Assembly: GCF_963668475.1 (NCBI RefSeq)
Contig: NZ_OY764544.1
Coordinates: 2,170,001-2,234,000 of the forward strand
DNA length: 64,000 bases
Direction of reading: 5' to 3'
Source: an uncultured Methanospirillum sp.
GTDB taxonomy: Archaea; Halobacteriota; Methanomicrobia; Methanomicrobiales; Methanospirillaceae
Under the pieces are notes generated by a model. The model did no database searches, had not been told where the DNA came from, and saw only the letters and a list, made by a program, of their open reading frames with translations. Position 1 is the first letter of the stretch. Each line of letters begins with the position of its first letter. The position numbers and the translations under genes are program-made. Of the stretch, positions 43,622-55,017 are shown in pieces.

Positions 43622-43912
43622 ATGGAAGGAAAGAGACTCTACGTCGGAAACCTGACGTACTCCGTTAATGAAGCCCAGCTCAGGGAATTATTCTCCAAGT
43701 ATGGTGATGTGGTAAGCGCCAAGGTAATCGAGCAGAAAGGATTCGGGTTCGTTGAGATGGGAACCTCTGAGGAAGCCCAGGCAGCAATGGATGGACTGAA
43801 TCAGACCGTTTACGAAGGCCGCACCCTCCGTATTGACGAAGCACGCCCGATGCAGCCACGCCGCGAGTTTGACCGCGGTGGCTACAGTGGCGGCGCCGGA
43901 CGCCGGTACTAA
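43622..43912 (+). CDS. RRM-type RNA-binding protein, copy 1
   Basis: A 96-residue protein with one RNA recognition motif: RNP2 RLYVGNLTYSV and RNP1 KGFGFVEM, followed by a short Gly/Arg-rich tail (DRGGYSGGAGRRY). This matches the small glycine-rich RNA-binding proteins of cyanobacteria and some methanogens, often linked to cold growth. Its neighbour 245 bp downstream is a near-identical paralogue; residues in the middle (VIEQKGFGFVEMGTSEEAQA) are almost the same. RRM proteins are rare in archaea. Confidence 0.92.
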   Translation: MEGKRLYVGNLTYSVNEAQLRELFSKYGDVVSAKVIEQKGFGFVEMGTSEEAQAAMDGLNQTVYEGRTLRIDEARPMQPRREFDRGGYSGGAGRRY

Positions 43913-43945
43913 AATAAAAAACCTTAAAAAGATCTTTTTTTATTG
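43913..43945 (+). terminator. Probable terminator after RRM copy 1
   Basis: Just after the stop codon come aataaaaaacc and then aaaaagatctttttttatt, a self-complementary A/T stem ending in seven T residues. Confidence 0.45.
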
Positions 43946-44042
43946 AAATTTGAATAATTCTTCACATGGGTATAAGTACCTGTAGAGATAATGCTTTAAT
44001 ACAGACGCAGGAATATCCTGACAATAGTTTTCGTGAGCATTC

Positions 44043-44057
44043 TTCGTCATTGACGAA
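44043..44057. promoter_or_regulatory. Perfect 15-bp palindrome upstream of RRM copy 2
   Basis: ttcgtca-t-tgacgaa, two 7-bp arms about a single base, about 100 bp upstream of the second RRM gene. It could be a regulator site or the base of an RNA hairpin in the leader. No equal copy was seen upstream of RRM copy 1. Confidence 0.4.
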
Positions 44058-44157
44058 CAATCGTTTTCAGGCTGTTTTCGGTACTCCACTGATTTATTCT
44101 GAATTTTATCAGGATGGCCAGCTCGCGGATGTAACATAAGGAATCTGTGATTTAGCA

Positions 44158-44451
44158 ATGGAAGGAAAGAGACTCTACGTTGGGAACCTGACTTACTCAG
44201 TGAATGAAGGTCAGCTTCGTGACTTATTTACCCAGTACGGCGAAGTAGCAAGTGTAAAAGTTATCGAACAGAAAGGATTCGCCTTTGTTGAGATGGGAAC
44301 CTCCGAGGAAGCCCAGGCAGCAATGGACGGACTGAACCAGACTGTTTACGAAGGCCGTACACTCCGGATTGACGAAGCACGCCCAATGCAGCCACGCAAC
44401 GACTATGGCAGCGGTGGCGGCTTTGGCGGCGGAAACCGTCGCCGGTACTAA
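44158..44451 (+). CDS. RRM-type RNA-binding protein, copy 2
   Basis: A 97-residue paralogue of the preceding gene, with RNP2 RLYVGNLTYSV, RNP1 KGFAFVEM and a Gly-rich tail (YGSGGGFGGGNRRRY). DNA identity to copy 1 is high in the first and middle parts, so the duplication is either recent or kept by conversion. The 245 bp between the copies are unlike the region upstream of copy 1, suggesting the two copies are controlled separately. Convergent with the response regulator gene. Confidence 0.92.
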   Translation: MEGKRLYVGNLTYSVNEGQLRDLFTQYGEVASVKVIEQKGFAFVEMGTSEEAQAAMDGLNQTVYEGRTLRIDEARPMQPRNDYGSGGGFGGGNRRRY

Positions 44452-44472
44452 TTAACTCAATATCTTCTTTTT

Positions 44473-45576
44473 TTAACCATTAATCTCGATTGAGACTACG
44501 ACGACCGAGGTTATCTCTCCGGTTGCGGTATTGATAACCGGGCTGAAGGTTCTAACAAATGAACGTTCATCAATATTGTACTGCTCCCGCAAAGACTTCT
44601 TACAGTCAAACACCTGTTGAATTGCCCGTGAAAATCGGTCTGATGCATCTGGTGAGTGGTAGTCATGATAGCGCCTGCCTTGGTAGTCTTCGTCAGTAAT
44701 TCCAAGACGGGTTTTGTGATGTGAGTTCATGTAGAGGTATCTGCATTCCCTGTTAACCGAGTAGATCGAGTCCTGAGTAGACTCAACAAGTATCTGGTAC
44801 TGGGCTTCGAGATTTGAAAGAGCCTGTTCAAGATGTTTGGTCCTGGTAATCTCGGTCGAGACGACGGTGACTGCAATTGTGAGTTCAACGATCGCGTTCT
44901 TCACCGGACTCATGGTTCTCACGAACCACCTGCCATCGTGCTGGTACTCATCCTGCAGGGGTCTGCTGGTACTGATGACCTCACGGACTAGTGTGATGAA
45001 CCGTTCTGACTCTTCGGATGAGTGAAGATCGGTGTAACTGAGTCCACTGTCCCGTGAATTGGCAATCCCAAGCCTGTTCTTATGATGGGAGTTCATGAAG
45101 AGGTACCGGCCTTTGCGATCCACCATGTAGATGGAGTCCTCCGTGCATTCAACCAGGGTCCGGTAATTGGTCTCAGACTGAAGAAGGGCCTCCTCTATTC
45201 GTTTGCGGAGAACAGCCTGTTGGATCATATTTTTGAGTTCTGCAAACTGCACCTTGGGATCTGTCCCCTTCTGAAGGTAGAAGTCAGCTCCTGAGTTCAG
45301 TGCTTCGATGACAATCTCTTCCCTGCTTCTCCCGGTGAAGATGATGAACGGCTTCTCAATCCCGTCATGCTTAATTATCTTTAAAAACTCGATCCCATCC
45401 ATCGATGGCATCTCGTAATCTGAGACGATTGCATCATACTTTTTCTGGCTGAGCATTGTCAGTGCCTCCTGTGCTGACAATGCTGTATCGACAGTGATGT
45501 CTCCTCCCTTCTCAAGGAATAACCGTGTAATGTCGAGGAGTTCTTCCTGGTCATCAACTAGCAGAATCTTTATCAT
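44473..45576 (-). CDS. Response regulator with two duplicated PAS domains
   Basis: A 367-residue protein. The receiver domain (residues 1-120) has the acidic pair LLVDDQ, phospho-Asp in AIVSDYEMPSMDG and Lys in FYLQKG. Two PAS domains follow (about 135-245 and 255-367) and are clear internal duplicates: DSIYMVDRKGRYLFMNSHHK and DSIYSVNRECRYLYMNSHHK. No output or kinase domain is present, so it may act through protein contacts or sensing. It overlaps the histidine kinase gene and ends the FIST-kinase-regulator operon. Confidence 0.9.
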   Translation of the reverse strand: MIKILLVDDQEELLDITRLFLEKGGDITVDTALSAQEALTMLSQKKYDAIVSDYEMPSMDGIEFLKIIKHDGIEKPFIIFTGRSREEIVIEALNSGADFYLQKGTDPKVQFAELKNMIQQAVLRKRIEEALLQSETNYRTLVECTEDSIYMVDRKGRYLFMNSHHKNRLGIANSRDSGLSYTDLHSSEESERFITLVREVISTSRPLQDEYQHDGRWFVRTMSPVKNAIVELTIAVTVVSTEITRTKHLEQALSNLEAQYQILVESTQDSIYSVNRECRYLYMNSHHKTRLGITDEDYQGRRYHDYHSPDASDRFSRAIQQVFDCKKSLREQYNIDERSFVRTFSPVINTATGEITSVVVVSIEING

Positions 45577-47333
45577 AATTTCCCTCTCTCTTGCATGTGG
45601 TAGTTCCCATTGTGATCAGCAATGCCAAGTTGCCTGTAATTGCCGCGTGGAATATTCATCTCAAATCGAACTCCTTCTCCTGGTATCCCTTTCTCTCTGA
45701 TTGTTATCCTGGTGATGGCGAATATCTCTCTGATAAGAAAGAGCCCGAGCCCTGTGTGCTTGCCGTACCCTCTCAGAAAGATCTTCTCCTTCTCGTCAGT
45801 TGCGACCCCTTCCCCGTCATCTGAGTAGATCAGGATAAGGTGGTCTCCTTTTCGTTCGGATGAGAGGGAGATGGCAGTTATATTGTGCCCGTGTCTGAGT
45901 GAATTATCAATGAAGTTGGCAAAAACCCTTGCAAGAAGTGGATCAGCGTAGATCCACATTCCATCTACTGACGAGCTTACTCTGATCCCTTCCCTCTCAA
46001 GATCTGATGAAACCCCGGCAAAGACCGTGCCGATCTCCTGCCAGACAGGTGTCTTCATGCCGACCAGTTCATAGTCGCTTGTGAACGATATGATCTCACC
46101 GATAGACCTGATGAGAGCGACCTCTTTTTTCATCAGCACGAGTAGTTCGCTGTTTTCGGTCATATCCTCTGAGATCTCCATATACCCGGTCAGGGCTGTG
46201 ATCAGGTTGAGAATGTCGTGGCGGGTAAGTGTCGAGAGAAGACTCAGTTTTTTATTTACTGTCTTCAATGCCTCTTCCTGACGGTTCCTGATGATGAGCC
46301 GCCACATCCCTGCCATGAGAACTGTGAGTTGGAGCTGATCGGACTCATCGTATGGGGATGGTTTGTCTGCAACACCTGCGATGGCGACCACCCGCTCCTG
46401 TTCGATGACGGGAATGAGTAAAACGCGCTGGATTTCCTGATCCACCACCAAAATCCTTCTGATAAGGCTGCCAGATTCAGAATGGGTCGTGAGAACAACC
46501 GGCTTTTTACTTCTGATCATACTGGCAAGGACGGGAAGATCATCAGTCGGGAGTGCCATCTGCCTGATGGCGGGCATTTTCCTGTTCATTCCCTCCTCTC
46601 CTGACCACAGGGCTTCTATGGTTACCTGATCATCTTCCTCATTCACAAAACAGATGAATCCGAGACTGCCTGAAGTCAGGATTGTTCCTTTCTGGATGGT
46701 ATACGAGGTCACTTCACTCTCAGAAACATCAGTCATCTGGTAGAGAGTGAGCAGGGTTTCCAGCCGGTCTTTATGGGCAGTAAGTTCGATTCGCTGCTTT
46801 TTCAGTTCTGTGATTTCATGGATGGAGACGATCGACTCATCTCCGTCAGGGAGTACTCCTACACTAATAGAAAAAAATCTGGGATCCCCATCTTTGTCGG
46901 GAAGGGTGATCTCACAGCGGGAGGGTTTCTCTGGCCTCCGGTCCTGGAAACACACAAGAACAGTCTCGCGTTCAGGTTCAATTAGCAGATCAAAGAACCT
47001 GACTTCTGCCTCAGCTACAGGGTCCTGAATACCAAAGAGAGTTGTGAAGTGAGAGTTTGCCCTGATGATTATGCCCTCATCTGTGAGGATAACCATCGGC
47101 ACTCCTGAGTGCTCAAAGATCGTTCGGTACCGTTCGATCAACTCATCCGATGCCTTCTGGAGAAGGGAATATATGACTTCCTTCTCCTGTACTGCCTGTT
47201 CATACTTGAGAGTGAGATGTTGTTCCTCTGTCTTTGCACGTCTGCACAGCCGAAGCAGTTCCTTCCCTGTCTCATCAGGGAGATCAGGTGAGATTTCACC
47301 TATGATCTGCTCAATTCTTTCGAGGCTCTTCAT
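45573..47333 (-). CDS. PAS-GAF sensor histidine kinase
   Basis: A soluble 586-residue kinase. After an N-terminal coiled part (residues about 10-70) come a PAS domain (RYRTIFEHSGVPMVILTDEG), a GAF domain (about 195-345), a phospho-accepting helix with His in STLTRHDILNLITALTGYME, and a C-terminal ATPase with N box NFIDNSLRHG, G1 box YSDDGEGV and G2 box KHTGLGLFLI. No membrane segment, so it senses a cytoplasmic signal. Both ends overlap neighbouring genes (ATGA-type), tying it to the FIST protein and the response regulator. Confidence 0.93.
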   Translation of the reverse strand: MKSLERIEQIIGEISPDLPDETGKELLRLCRRAKTEEQHLTLKYEQAVQEKEVIYSLLQKASDELIERYRTIFEHSGVPMVILTDEGIIIRANSHFTTLFGIQDPVAEAEVRFFDLLIEPERETVLVCFQDRRPEKPSRCEITLPDKDGDPRFFSISVGVLPDGDESIVSIHEITELKKQRIELTAHKDRLETLLTLYQMTDVSESEVTSYTIQKGTILTSGSLGFICFVNEEDDQVTIEALWSGEEGMNRKMPAIRQMALPTDDLPVLASMIRSKKPVVLTTHSESGSLIRRILVVDQEIQRVLLIPVIEQERVVAIAGVADKPSPYDESDQLQLTVLMAGMWRLIIRNRQEEALKTVNKKLSLLSTLTRHDILNLITALTGYMEISEDMTENSELLVLMKKEVALIRSIGEIISFTSDYELVGMKTPVWQEIGTVFAGVSSDLEREGIRVSSSVDGMWIYADPLLARVFANFIDNSLRHGHNITAISLSSERKGDHLILIYSDDGEGVATDEKEKIFLRGYGKHTGLGLFLIREIFAITRITIREKGIPGEGVRFEMNIPRGNYRQLGIADHNGNYHMQERGKL

Positions 47334-48469
47334 CTTCGCCGTCTCTGTCTTATTGTGACCAGTGAGAATGTCTCGTTATGGAACTCGCACTCCTCGTGTT
47401 CGTTCATACCGATCTCGCCGTAGCTGAAAAAACCGATGAGCGGTGCAGTTCCTGCCTGGTATGCAGCATTGATCTCGTCTGCTACATGTGTACCGGTTGC
47501 GTTGTGTCGTGCCATACAGGAGAAAAGGAGGAGCAGATGAGCACTTTGTATCTCCTTGTAAAACCGGGTAATATCGTTTATACTAATACGGATTGTCTCC
47601 CTTCCGGGAGATGAAGCAAGTCTGACAACGGATCCCTGGGGAACGCTCCCCCCGAAGATGAGTGCATGGGAAGATCGGTCTACACCAACTGGAGTTCTGA
47701 TATATTCAGAGCCTTCCTTTCTTTTTATTATAAGCGGAAACGATGCTGTGAGACGTGGAACATCCTCTTCCCTGATACCCAGGTACTGCAGATAGAGATC
47801 TATTGCCGGCTGGTTGTTGATGGAGTATACCGCATTTCCTTCTGAGCTGGTCACAATCTTCTCCATCCCGACTCCCCGCCAGCCACTTGTTACCAGGCCG
47901 TGTATCTCGAACGCTGTGCCTTCCAGGATAAGGGCTGCCACCCCGTCTGAAGAACAGATGCCGCTCGTAAAAACAAAGGTCTCCTCGTACCTGCCGTCAT
48001 CGCCTGCCCGACCCCCGTATATCTTTGCAGGCCCGGCCAAAGACTCACTTATCCCTCTGAGGATCTCCTCCCCGTCCATTGCCAGACCGCTGATGAAGAT
48101 AAAAAAAACCGGATTTTTGAACTGATTCTCGCCATACTTCCCGATGGATCTTCCGAGATCGAATGAAGAGAGATCATTTCGGTCAAAAATCTGTACCCTG
48201 AAGACAGCAGGATCAGGGTTGAGAAGACACCCGACAGCTGAGAGTTCTGACATCGGTGACTCTCCCCTTCCAGGGAGGATCTCACCTGCGGTTGAGCATC
48301 CGATTACTGGAAAAGGGAGTGTTGAGAGCTTGGATGCAAGGTCTTCAATGCCTAGAGTGACTGACGAGAAGAGGATACCTAATGTGGGATTTTGGAGAGC
48401 TGACTCTGATATCGCTGAGAGGATCTCGCCAGGAGATTCGCCATACAGGGTGACGGTCCGCAGGCACAT
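47330..48469 (-). CDS. FIST-domain sensory protein
   Basis: A 379-residue protein with FIST N and FIST C domains, small-ligand sensors typical of signal transduction operons. Recognisable parts: VIGCSTAGEILPGRGE, IYGGRAGDDGRYEETFVF, AAYQAGTAPLIGFFSYGEIG. The FIST C domain ends with EHEECEFHNETFSLVTI. It begins the three-gene FIST-kinase-regulator operon, so it probably gives ligand information to the kinase. No membrane segment. Confidence 0.9.
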   Translation of the reverse strand: MCLRTVTLYGESPGEILSAISESALQNPTLGILFSSVTLGIEDLASKLSTLPFPVIGCSTAGEILPGRGESPMSELSAVGCLLNPDPAVFRVQIFDRNDLSSFDLGRSIGKYGENQFKNPVFFIFISGLAMDGEEILRGISESLAGPAKIYGGRAGDDGRYEETFVFTSGICSSDGVAALILEGTAFEIHGLVTSGWRGVGMEKIVTSSEGNAVYSINNQPAIDLYLQYLGIREEDVPRLTASFPLIIKRKEGSEYIRTPVGVDRSSHALIFGGSVPQGSVVRLASSPGRETIRISINDITRFYKEIQSAHLLLLFSCMARHNATGTHVADEINAAYQAGTAPLIGFFSYGEIGMNEHEECEFHNETFSLVTIRQRRRR

Positions 48470-48563
48470 AGATCTGATATGACCTCTCCCTTTCCGGATA
48501 TGAAGATTCCTGCATCAGATACTCTCTGCACAAGCAACTGTCTCTGGCAATATTGTAAATAAC

Positions 48564-48956
48564 TCATCTGCACAGATTCAGGATTCTTACTGCGAGATGA
48601 GCTGCATTTTGCCCATTGTCAACCCCGACACAGGCAACCGGTACACCCTTTGGCATCTGCACGATCGAGAGCAGAGCATCTAATCCTCCCATCAGTTTTC
48701 CTGATACCGGAACACCGATAACCGGCTTTTCTGTCTTTGAGGCTACGACTCCGGGAAGTGCTGCAGAGAGTCCGGCAATGCAGATGAACACGTTTGCATC
48801 TGATCCTGTAACATACTCATCAAGCCTGTCAGGGTTCCGGTGGGCTGATATGACCTGGTAGTCATACGATATACCCTTCTCTTTCAGAACTGTCCAGACT
48901 TTCTCTGCTACCTCTTCATCAGAGGCAGAACCGCAGATGATGCTCACATCAACCAT
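48564..48956 (-). CDS. purE: Phosphoribosylaminoimidazole carboxylase/mutase PurE
   Basis: Catalyses carboxylation of aminoimidazole ribotide, or the N5-CAIR mutase step, in purine synthesis. A 130-residue protein with [38 protein letters not shown] and [20 protein letters not shown]. The open frame reaches 49097, but ATG 48956 ([10 protein letters not shown]) fits the family. No PurK is next to it. It is divergent from the aminotransferase gene at 49008 with 51 bp in between. Confidence 0.94.
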   Translation of the reverse strand: MVDVSIICGSASDEEVAEKVWTVLKEKGISYDYQVISAHRNPDRLDEYVTGSDANVFICIAGLSAALPGVVASKTEKPVIGVPVSGKLMGGLDALLSIVQMPKGVPVACVGVDNGQNAAHLAVRILNLCR

Positions 48957-49007
48957 AATCTTCCAAGATATAATCAGGCAGTAGTGGTATAAGTATACCT
49001 GAATTGT

Positions 49008-50593
<1,586 letters not shown>

Positions 50594-50608
50594 TCTGGGG
50601 ATATAATA

Positions 50609-51016
50609 ATGGCAATAAAACTGGGATTTGTGGTTGCGGAGTTCAACCGTGACATTACCTATATGATGGAGATCGAGGCAGAGGAGCATGCAAAATTCCT
50701 CGGTGCCGAGGTTGTCGAGCGGTTCTATGTACCAGGGGCATACGACATGCCTCTGGCGATCAAGAAGATGCTCAAACAGAAGAATGTCGATGCCGTGGTC
50801 ACGATTGGATGTGTGATCGAGGGATCAACAGAGCATGATGAGATCGTGGTTCAGCATGCAGCCAGGAAGATCATCGATCTCTCACTCGAGTTCGAAAAGC
50901 CGGTGACCCTCGGAATCTCTGGTCCGGGCATGACCAGGCTTGAGGCTAATGATCGGGTCGATTATGGTAAGCGGGCTGTTGAATCAGCTATCAAACTCGT
51001 TCAGCGATTGGCATGA
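50609..51016 (+). CDS. ribH: 6,7-dimethyl-8-ribityllumazine synthase
   Basis: Condenses 5-amino-6-ribitylaminouracil with dihydroxybutanone phosphate. A 135-residue protein: [48 protein letters not shown] with the catalytic His, and [12 protein letters not shown]. The substrate is also used by CofH for F420. The stop overlaps the start of the downstream aminotransferase (ATGA). Confidence 0.94.
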   Translation: MAIKLGFVVAEFNRDITYMMEIEAEEHAKFLGAEVVERFYVPGAYDMPLAIKKMLKQKNVDAVVTIGCVIEGSTEHDEIVVQHAARKIIDLSLEFEKPVTLGISGPGMTRLEANDRVDYGKRAVESAIKLVQRLA

Positions 51017-52146
51017 GATCACTTTCTTCAAAACTTGCAGCCATTGCCCCGTCAGCGACGATCGAGATCACTGACAAGGCCCGAAGGATGCAGGCATCAG
51101 GGATTGATGTCATCAGCCTCTCCATCGGGGAGCCTGACTTTCCGACACCCGCCCACATCACCTCTGCATGTGTCGATGCACTCAACCGGGGAGAGACCCA
51201 CTATGCACCGGGTAAGGGTATTCCATCTCTTTTATCCGCAATTTCTGAGAAGATAGAGGCTGAAAACGGATTCTCATGTACGAGTGACCAGGTGATCGTC
51301 ACCTGCGGAGCAAAGGATGCTATCTATGAGGCATGTGAGGCTGTTCTTAACCCGGGTGACGAGGCCGTCATCCTTGATCCATCATGGGTGAGTTACGAGC
51401 CCTGTATCCAGATCGCGGGTGGGACCCCGGTTCATCATCCCCTTCATAAGAAAACCTTCCAGGTTGAGGACTCCCTGCTTGAGAGGATTAATGACAAGAC
51501 CCGGATGATCATCGTCAACAGTCCGTCAAACCCGTCAGGGTCTGTGCTGAACCGGGAGTCTCTCAGGCTGGTCTCTGATATCTGCCAGGATCATGATCTG
51601 ATAGCTTTGTCTGATGAGATCTATGAGAAACTGGTGTACGGACAGATTCACTTCTCAATGGCGATGTTTCCCGGAATGGCAGAGCGGACGATCACAATCA
51701 ACGGATTTTCCAAGGCATATGCAATGACCGGCTGGAGGCTTGGGTATGCTGTCGCCCCGAAAGAGATCCTCGGGTACATGAACAAGGTGCAGCAGCATAC
51801 GATCAGCCATCCCACAACCTTTGCGATGTACGGCGGTGTTGCAGCCCTGAAAGGACCCCAGCAGTGTATCAGCGAGATGCGAAGCGAGTTCGAGCGTCGT
51901 CGTGAATTTGTTTTGAACCGGTTGATGGACATGGGACTTGGGTATGCACCGGCAGATGGTGCCTTTTATGCCTACCTCAAAGTCGACGGCGACGATGCAG
52001 CCATTGCAAGCCGGTGGCTAGAAGAGGCCCATGTTGCCGTGACACCGGGAATTGCATTCAATACACCAGGATGGATCAGGCTCAGCTACGCAGCCTCGAT
52101 GGAGACGCTTTATGAGGCGATGAACCGCATCGAAAAGGTTGTCTGA
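51013..52146 (+). CDS. Class I aminotransferase (aspartate-type)
   Basis: A 377-residue PLP enzyme. [38 protein letters not shown], the PLP Lys in [17 protein letters not shown], and carboxylate-binding Arg in GWIRLSYA. Probably aspartate aminotransferase. It is a paralogue of the enzyme at 30474-31634. It ends the operon aminotransferase-ribC-ribH-aminotransferase. Confidence 0.9.
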   Translation: MRSLSSKLAAIAPSATIEITDKARRMQASGIDVISLSIGEPDFPTPAHITSACVDALNRGETHYAPGKGIPSLLSAISEKIEAENGFSCTSDQVIVTCGAKDAIYEACEAVLNPGDEAVILDPSWVSYEPCIQIAGGTPVHHPLHKKTFQVEDSLLERINDKTRMIIVNSPSNPSGSVLNRESLRLVSDICQDHDLIALSDEIYEKLVYGQIHFSMAMFPGMAERTITINGFSKAYAMTGWRLGYAVAPKEILGYMNKVQQHTISHPTTFAMYGGVAALKGPQQCISEMRSEFERRREFVLNRLMDMGLGYAPADGAFYAYLKVDGDDAAIASRWLEEAHVAVTPGIAFNTPGWIRLSYAASMETLYEAMNRIEKVV

Positions 52147-52359
52147 TCCCCGTAGTCTCTGAACCGATCACCCTTTTTTCCAAAAGATGCAGCATTTGAG
52201 ATCACTCTGCAAAATGTAGAGTATTGTACTTCCCCCGCCATCTCCTTTTATTGTGGAAGCGGAGTTACCCTGCGTGCTATCCTGTTTCCCTGTATAATAC
52301 GGCTTTCTCTGCTCAGGATTACACGAAAATACTTATTCAATGCATGCTGATCCCATGAT

Positions 52360-53517
52360 ATGAAATATCCCCGTCTGATGGTCCTCCTGTTCATTACCCT
52401 TCTGCTGCTCCTGCTCCCTGCCGGGGCTCTGGGTTCTGTCAGGGTGGATGCTGATCTGCCGGGGGTGGCAATTTTTCTGGATGGAGGTTATATCGGCAGT
52501 ACTCCCCAGAATCTCTCGGATGTACAGCCTGGGGAACACCAGATTGCTGCAACCGTGACCGGTCATCAGGCCCAGACCAGGAACCTGACCTTCCCGGTGA
52601 ATGGATCTGATCAGATCCTTTTCACCTTCGGCTCATCATCGCAGAAGTATGTGCCGGGAATGATCAGGATTCGTGACTGTGTGGGAACTCCTGAAATGAC
52701 CGGCCTGCTTGGCTCTTCGATAACAGTTGCCACACTCCCTGATGGGAACCTTATGGCATATTACTCAGGAATGGGTGAAGGTGTACGGTGTGCAGGTTCT
52801 TCTGACGGATCAGAGTGGCATGAGTTCCCTGATGGATGTCTGCTCCCTGCTGATGAGGGCAGTATCTCATCCCCGTTCTCAAGCCCATGGGTGTTTACCA
52901 CCTCTGACGGCGGATACCGGATGATCTACGGGATAAATGATGAAACTGGTCCGTCTCTGTATAGTGCCCGCTCAAAAGACGGGGTCAGGTTCACTTCTGA
53001 AGGGAAAGTGACCCTGTCCCAGGTTCCTGATCAGGACATGAAAGGACAGTTTTCGATCCCTTCAGGGCTCCGCATGACTGATGGAAAACTCAGGATGTAT
53101 TACGCTCTCACTGATGGGGCTATCAGGAGTGCAGTCTCTGAAGATGAAGGAAAGACCTGGACCAGTGATGAAGGGAATCGCATTGAATCGGCAACCGATC
53201 CCACGGTGGCACTTCTTGAAAACAGAACATACGGGCTCTTTTATGTCGATCTCTCTGCCGGGGCCAAGGGGCAGCGGTTGATGCTTGCCACATCGTCCGA
53301 TGGGCTTAACTTCTCACATATTGTGAAAGAACCGATCCTTGAGAGCGAACAGAAGGGGGTATGGATTCTGGATCCTGAAGTTCACAAAAGCAGTTCAGGA
53401 GGCTGGAACCTCTATTACAGCCTGATGGGAGTTCCAGGAGAAGCAGGAATCAGGGTCCCGGTTATTATGCGATCCGTTATCGATCCGGGTTGCTTGTTGT
53501 CAGACATATCCGAATAA
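52360..53517 (+). CDS. Secreted PEGA-domain protein with sialidase-like beta-propeller
   Basis: A 385-residue exported protein. Residues 1-25 are a signal peptide (VLLFITLLLLLLPAGALG). A PEGA domain follows (residues about 26-95): VRVDADLPGVAIFLDGGYIG, PGEHQIAATVTGH. The rest looks like a five- or six-bladed propeller of the sialidase/arabinanase kind, with Asp-box-like pieces (AVSEDEGKTWTSDEG, ARSKDGVRFTSEG, ATSSDGLNFS). PEGA modules are common in surface proteins of methanogens. Whether it has glycosidase activity is unclear. Promoter aaaatacttattc lies near 52325. Confidence 0.82.
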   Translation: MKYPRLMVLLFITLLLLLLPAGALGSVRVDADLPGVAIFLDGGYIGSTPQNLSDVQPGEHQIAATVTGHQAQTRNLTFPVNGSDQILFTFGSSSQKYVPGMIRIRDCVGTPEMTGLLGSSITVATLPDGNLMAYYSGMGEGVRCAGSSDGSEWHEFPDGCLLPADEGSISSPFSSPWVFTTSDGGYRMIYGINDETGPSLYSARSKDGVRFTSEGKVTLSQVPDQDMKGQFSIPSGLRMTDGKLRMYYALTDGAIRSAVSEDEGKTWTSDEGNRIESATDPTVALLENRTYGLFYVDLSAGAKGQRLMLATSSDGLNFSHIVKEPILESEQKGVWILDPEVHKSSSGGWNLYYSLMGVPGEAGIRVPVIMRSVIDPGCLLSDISE

Positions 53518-53561
53518 TCACGGATTTACCTTCACGACAGTAACCTACAAAAACAATTTTA

Positions 53562-53633
53562 TGGACCCGGCGGGATTTGAACCCGCGGCCTCTACGTTGC
53601 GAACGTAGCGATCTACCCCTGATCTACGAGCCC
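53562..53633 (-). tRNA. tRNA-Ala (anticodon CGC)
   Basis: Cloverleaf read on the minus strand: acceptor GGGCTCG pairs with CGGGTCC, discriminator A; anticodon stem CTACG/CGTAG with loop TTCGCAA gives CGC; T arm GCGGG-TTCAAAT-CCCGC. 72 nt, no intron and no encoded CCA. It reads GCG codons. Confidence 0.95.
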
Positions 53634-53650
53634 ACGAAAAAAAAGAGATT

Positions 53651-54664
53651 TCAGAGGATGATCTCGATATCTAACTTTTCTGCCAGTTCCTTATACCGGT
53701 TTCTGATCGTGACTTCTGTCACGCCTGCCACCTCGGCAACCTCACGCTGGGTCCGGCGTTCACCACCGAGAATGGATGATATATATATTGCTGCTGCCGC
53801 AACACCGGTCGGTCCGCGCCCGGAGGTAAGTTCACGCTCTCCAGCCTGTCTGAGAATTTCAACTGCCCTGCTCTGAACTTCTCCTTTCAGCTGGAGACCT
53901 GAACAGAATCTGGGGACGTAGTCGATTGGTGAGGTCGGGAGAAGTTTAAGCCCTAGTTCACGTGAGATGAACCGGTATGTCCTTCCGATCTCTTTGCGTG
54001 AAACACGTGACACCTCTGCGATCTCATCAAGTGTCCGTGGCACACTGCACTGTCTGCAGGCTGCGTACAGGGCAGCCGCAGCGACTCCTTCAATACTCCT
54101 ACCCCTGATCAGGTTCTTGTCAACAGCATCACGGTAAACCACTGCAGCGGTCTCACGCACGTTTCGTGGAAGACCGAGTGCAGAGGCCATCCGGTCAAGT
54201 TCAGAGAGAGCAAATGCAAGGTTACGCTCAGTCGCATTGCTGACCCTGATCCTTCGCTGCCACTTCCTGAGCCGGTAGAGTTGTGCCCGGTTTTTTGACG
54301 AGATCGCACGGCCGTAACTGTCACGGTTACGCCAGTCGATCATGGTTGAGAGACCCTTGTCGTGGATCGTGAAGGTCATCGGAGCACCGACACGGGAACG
54401 TTTCATCCGCTGGTCGTGATCGAATGCACGCCATTCAGGACCACGGTCAATGAACTCAGCATCTAGAACAAGACCACACTGCTGGCACACCAGTTCAGCG
54501 CGTTCGTAATCGTGGACCAACTGCCTGCTCCCACATTCAGGACACTGGGTCTCGGTCTGGTTCTCAACCCTCTTCTGCTTCTCGGCAACCTTTCCGACAA
54601 GCCGGTTCTTCAGTGCTTCCCGTTCTTTCTGAAGGGTCCGGAGTTTTTCTATCTCTTCTGACAT
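53651..54664 (-). CDS. tfb: Transcription initiation factor TFB
   Basis: Archaeal TFIIB homologue that recruits RNA polymerase to TBP-bound promoters. Zinc ribbon [20 protein letters not shown] then QQCG, near residues 40-62; B-finger/linker [16 protein letters not shown]; two cyclin repeats ([20 protein letters not shown] and [20 protein letters not shown]). A helix-turn-helix for the BRE ends the protein ([20 protein letters not shown]). 337 residues. It lies 15 bp after gar1, a gene pair conserved in euryarchaea. Confidence 0.96.
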   Translation of the reverse strand: MSEEIEKLRTLQKEREALKNRLVGKVAEKQKRVENQTETQCPECGSRQLVHDYERAELVCQQCGLVLDAEFIDRGPEWRAFDHDQRMKRSRVGAPMTFTIHDKGLSTMIDWRNRDSYGRAISSKNRAQLYRLRKWQRRIRVSNATERNLAFALSELDRMASALGLPRNVRETAAVVYRDAVDKNLIRGRSIEGVAAAALYAACRQCSVPRTLDEIAEVSRVSRKEIGRTYRFISRELGLKLLPTSPIDYVPRFCSGLQLKGEVQSRAVEILRQAGERELTSGRGPTGVAAAAIYISSILGGERRTQREVAEVAGVTEVTIRNRYKELAEKLDIEIIL

Positions 54665-54679
54665 CTCTCTCTCCTGAAT

Positions 54680-54919
54680 TTATTTTATGAACACTTTCTC
54701 ACCGATCAGCTTCTCCCGGTCCTGGACTGTACAGAGAACAGCTGCATACGGGGACGATATATTTCCGAATATGTCTACGAGTTTTCCCACCGGTTTCCAC
54801 CGTTTGTCCAGCACATGGCTGTACAGACGTGGGAGTTTGGCAGCATCACACTCAACGATGAGCATATGGCTCCCAGAACTACATTTTACCCGACCAATCG
54901 CGCGAACCACATGCACCAC
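54680..54919 (-). CDS. gar1: H/ACA ribonucleoprotein subunit Gar1
   Basis: Protein of the H/ACA pseudouridylation complex; assists Cbf5. A 79-residue RPP-like barrel: LDKRWKPVGKLVDIFGNISS and PYAAVLC. The start is GTG 54919, which codes MVHVVRAIG. A TATA-like acatatatagg is present at 54959-54968. It forms an operon with tfb. Confidence 0.9.
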   Translation of the reverse strand: MVHVVRAIGRVKCSSGSHMLIVECDAAKLPRLYSHVLDKRWKPVGKLVDIFGNISSPYAAVLCTVQDREKLIGEKVFIK

Positions 54920-55017
54920 CTGAAAAAATTAATCCCCCCACCGGAGATCGATTAAGCAACCTATATATGTGTGATTATTCGGTATTTATACTTTAAGTGA
55001 ATGTTTAAGAAATAGTG

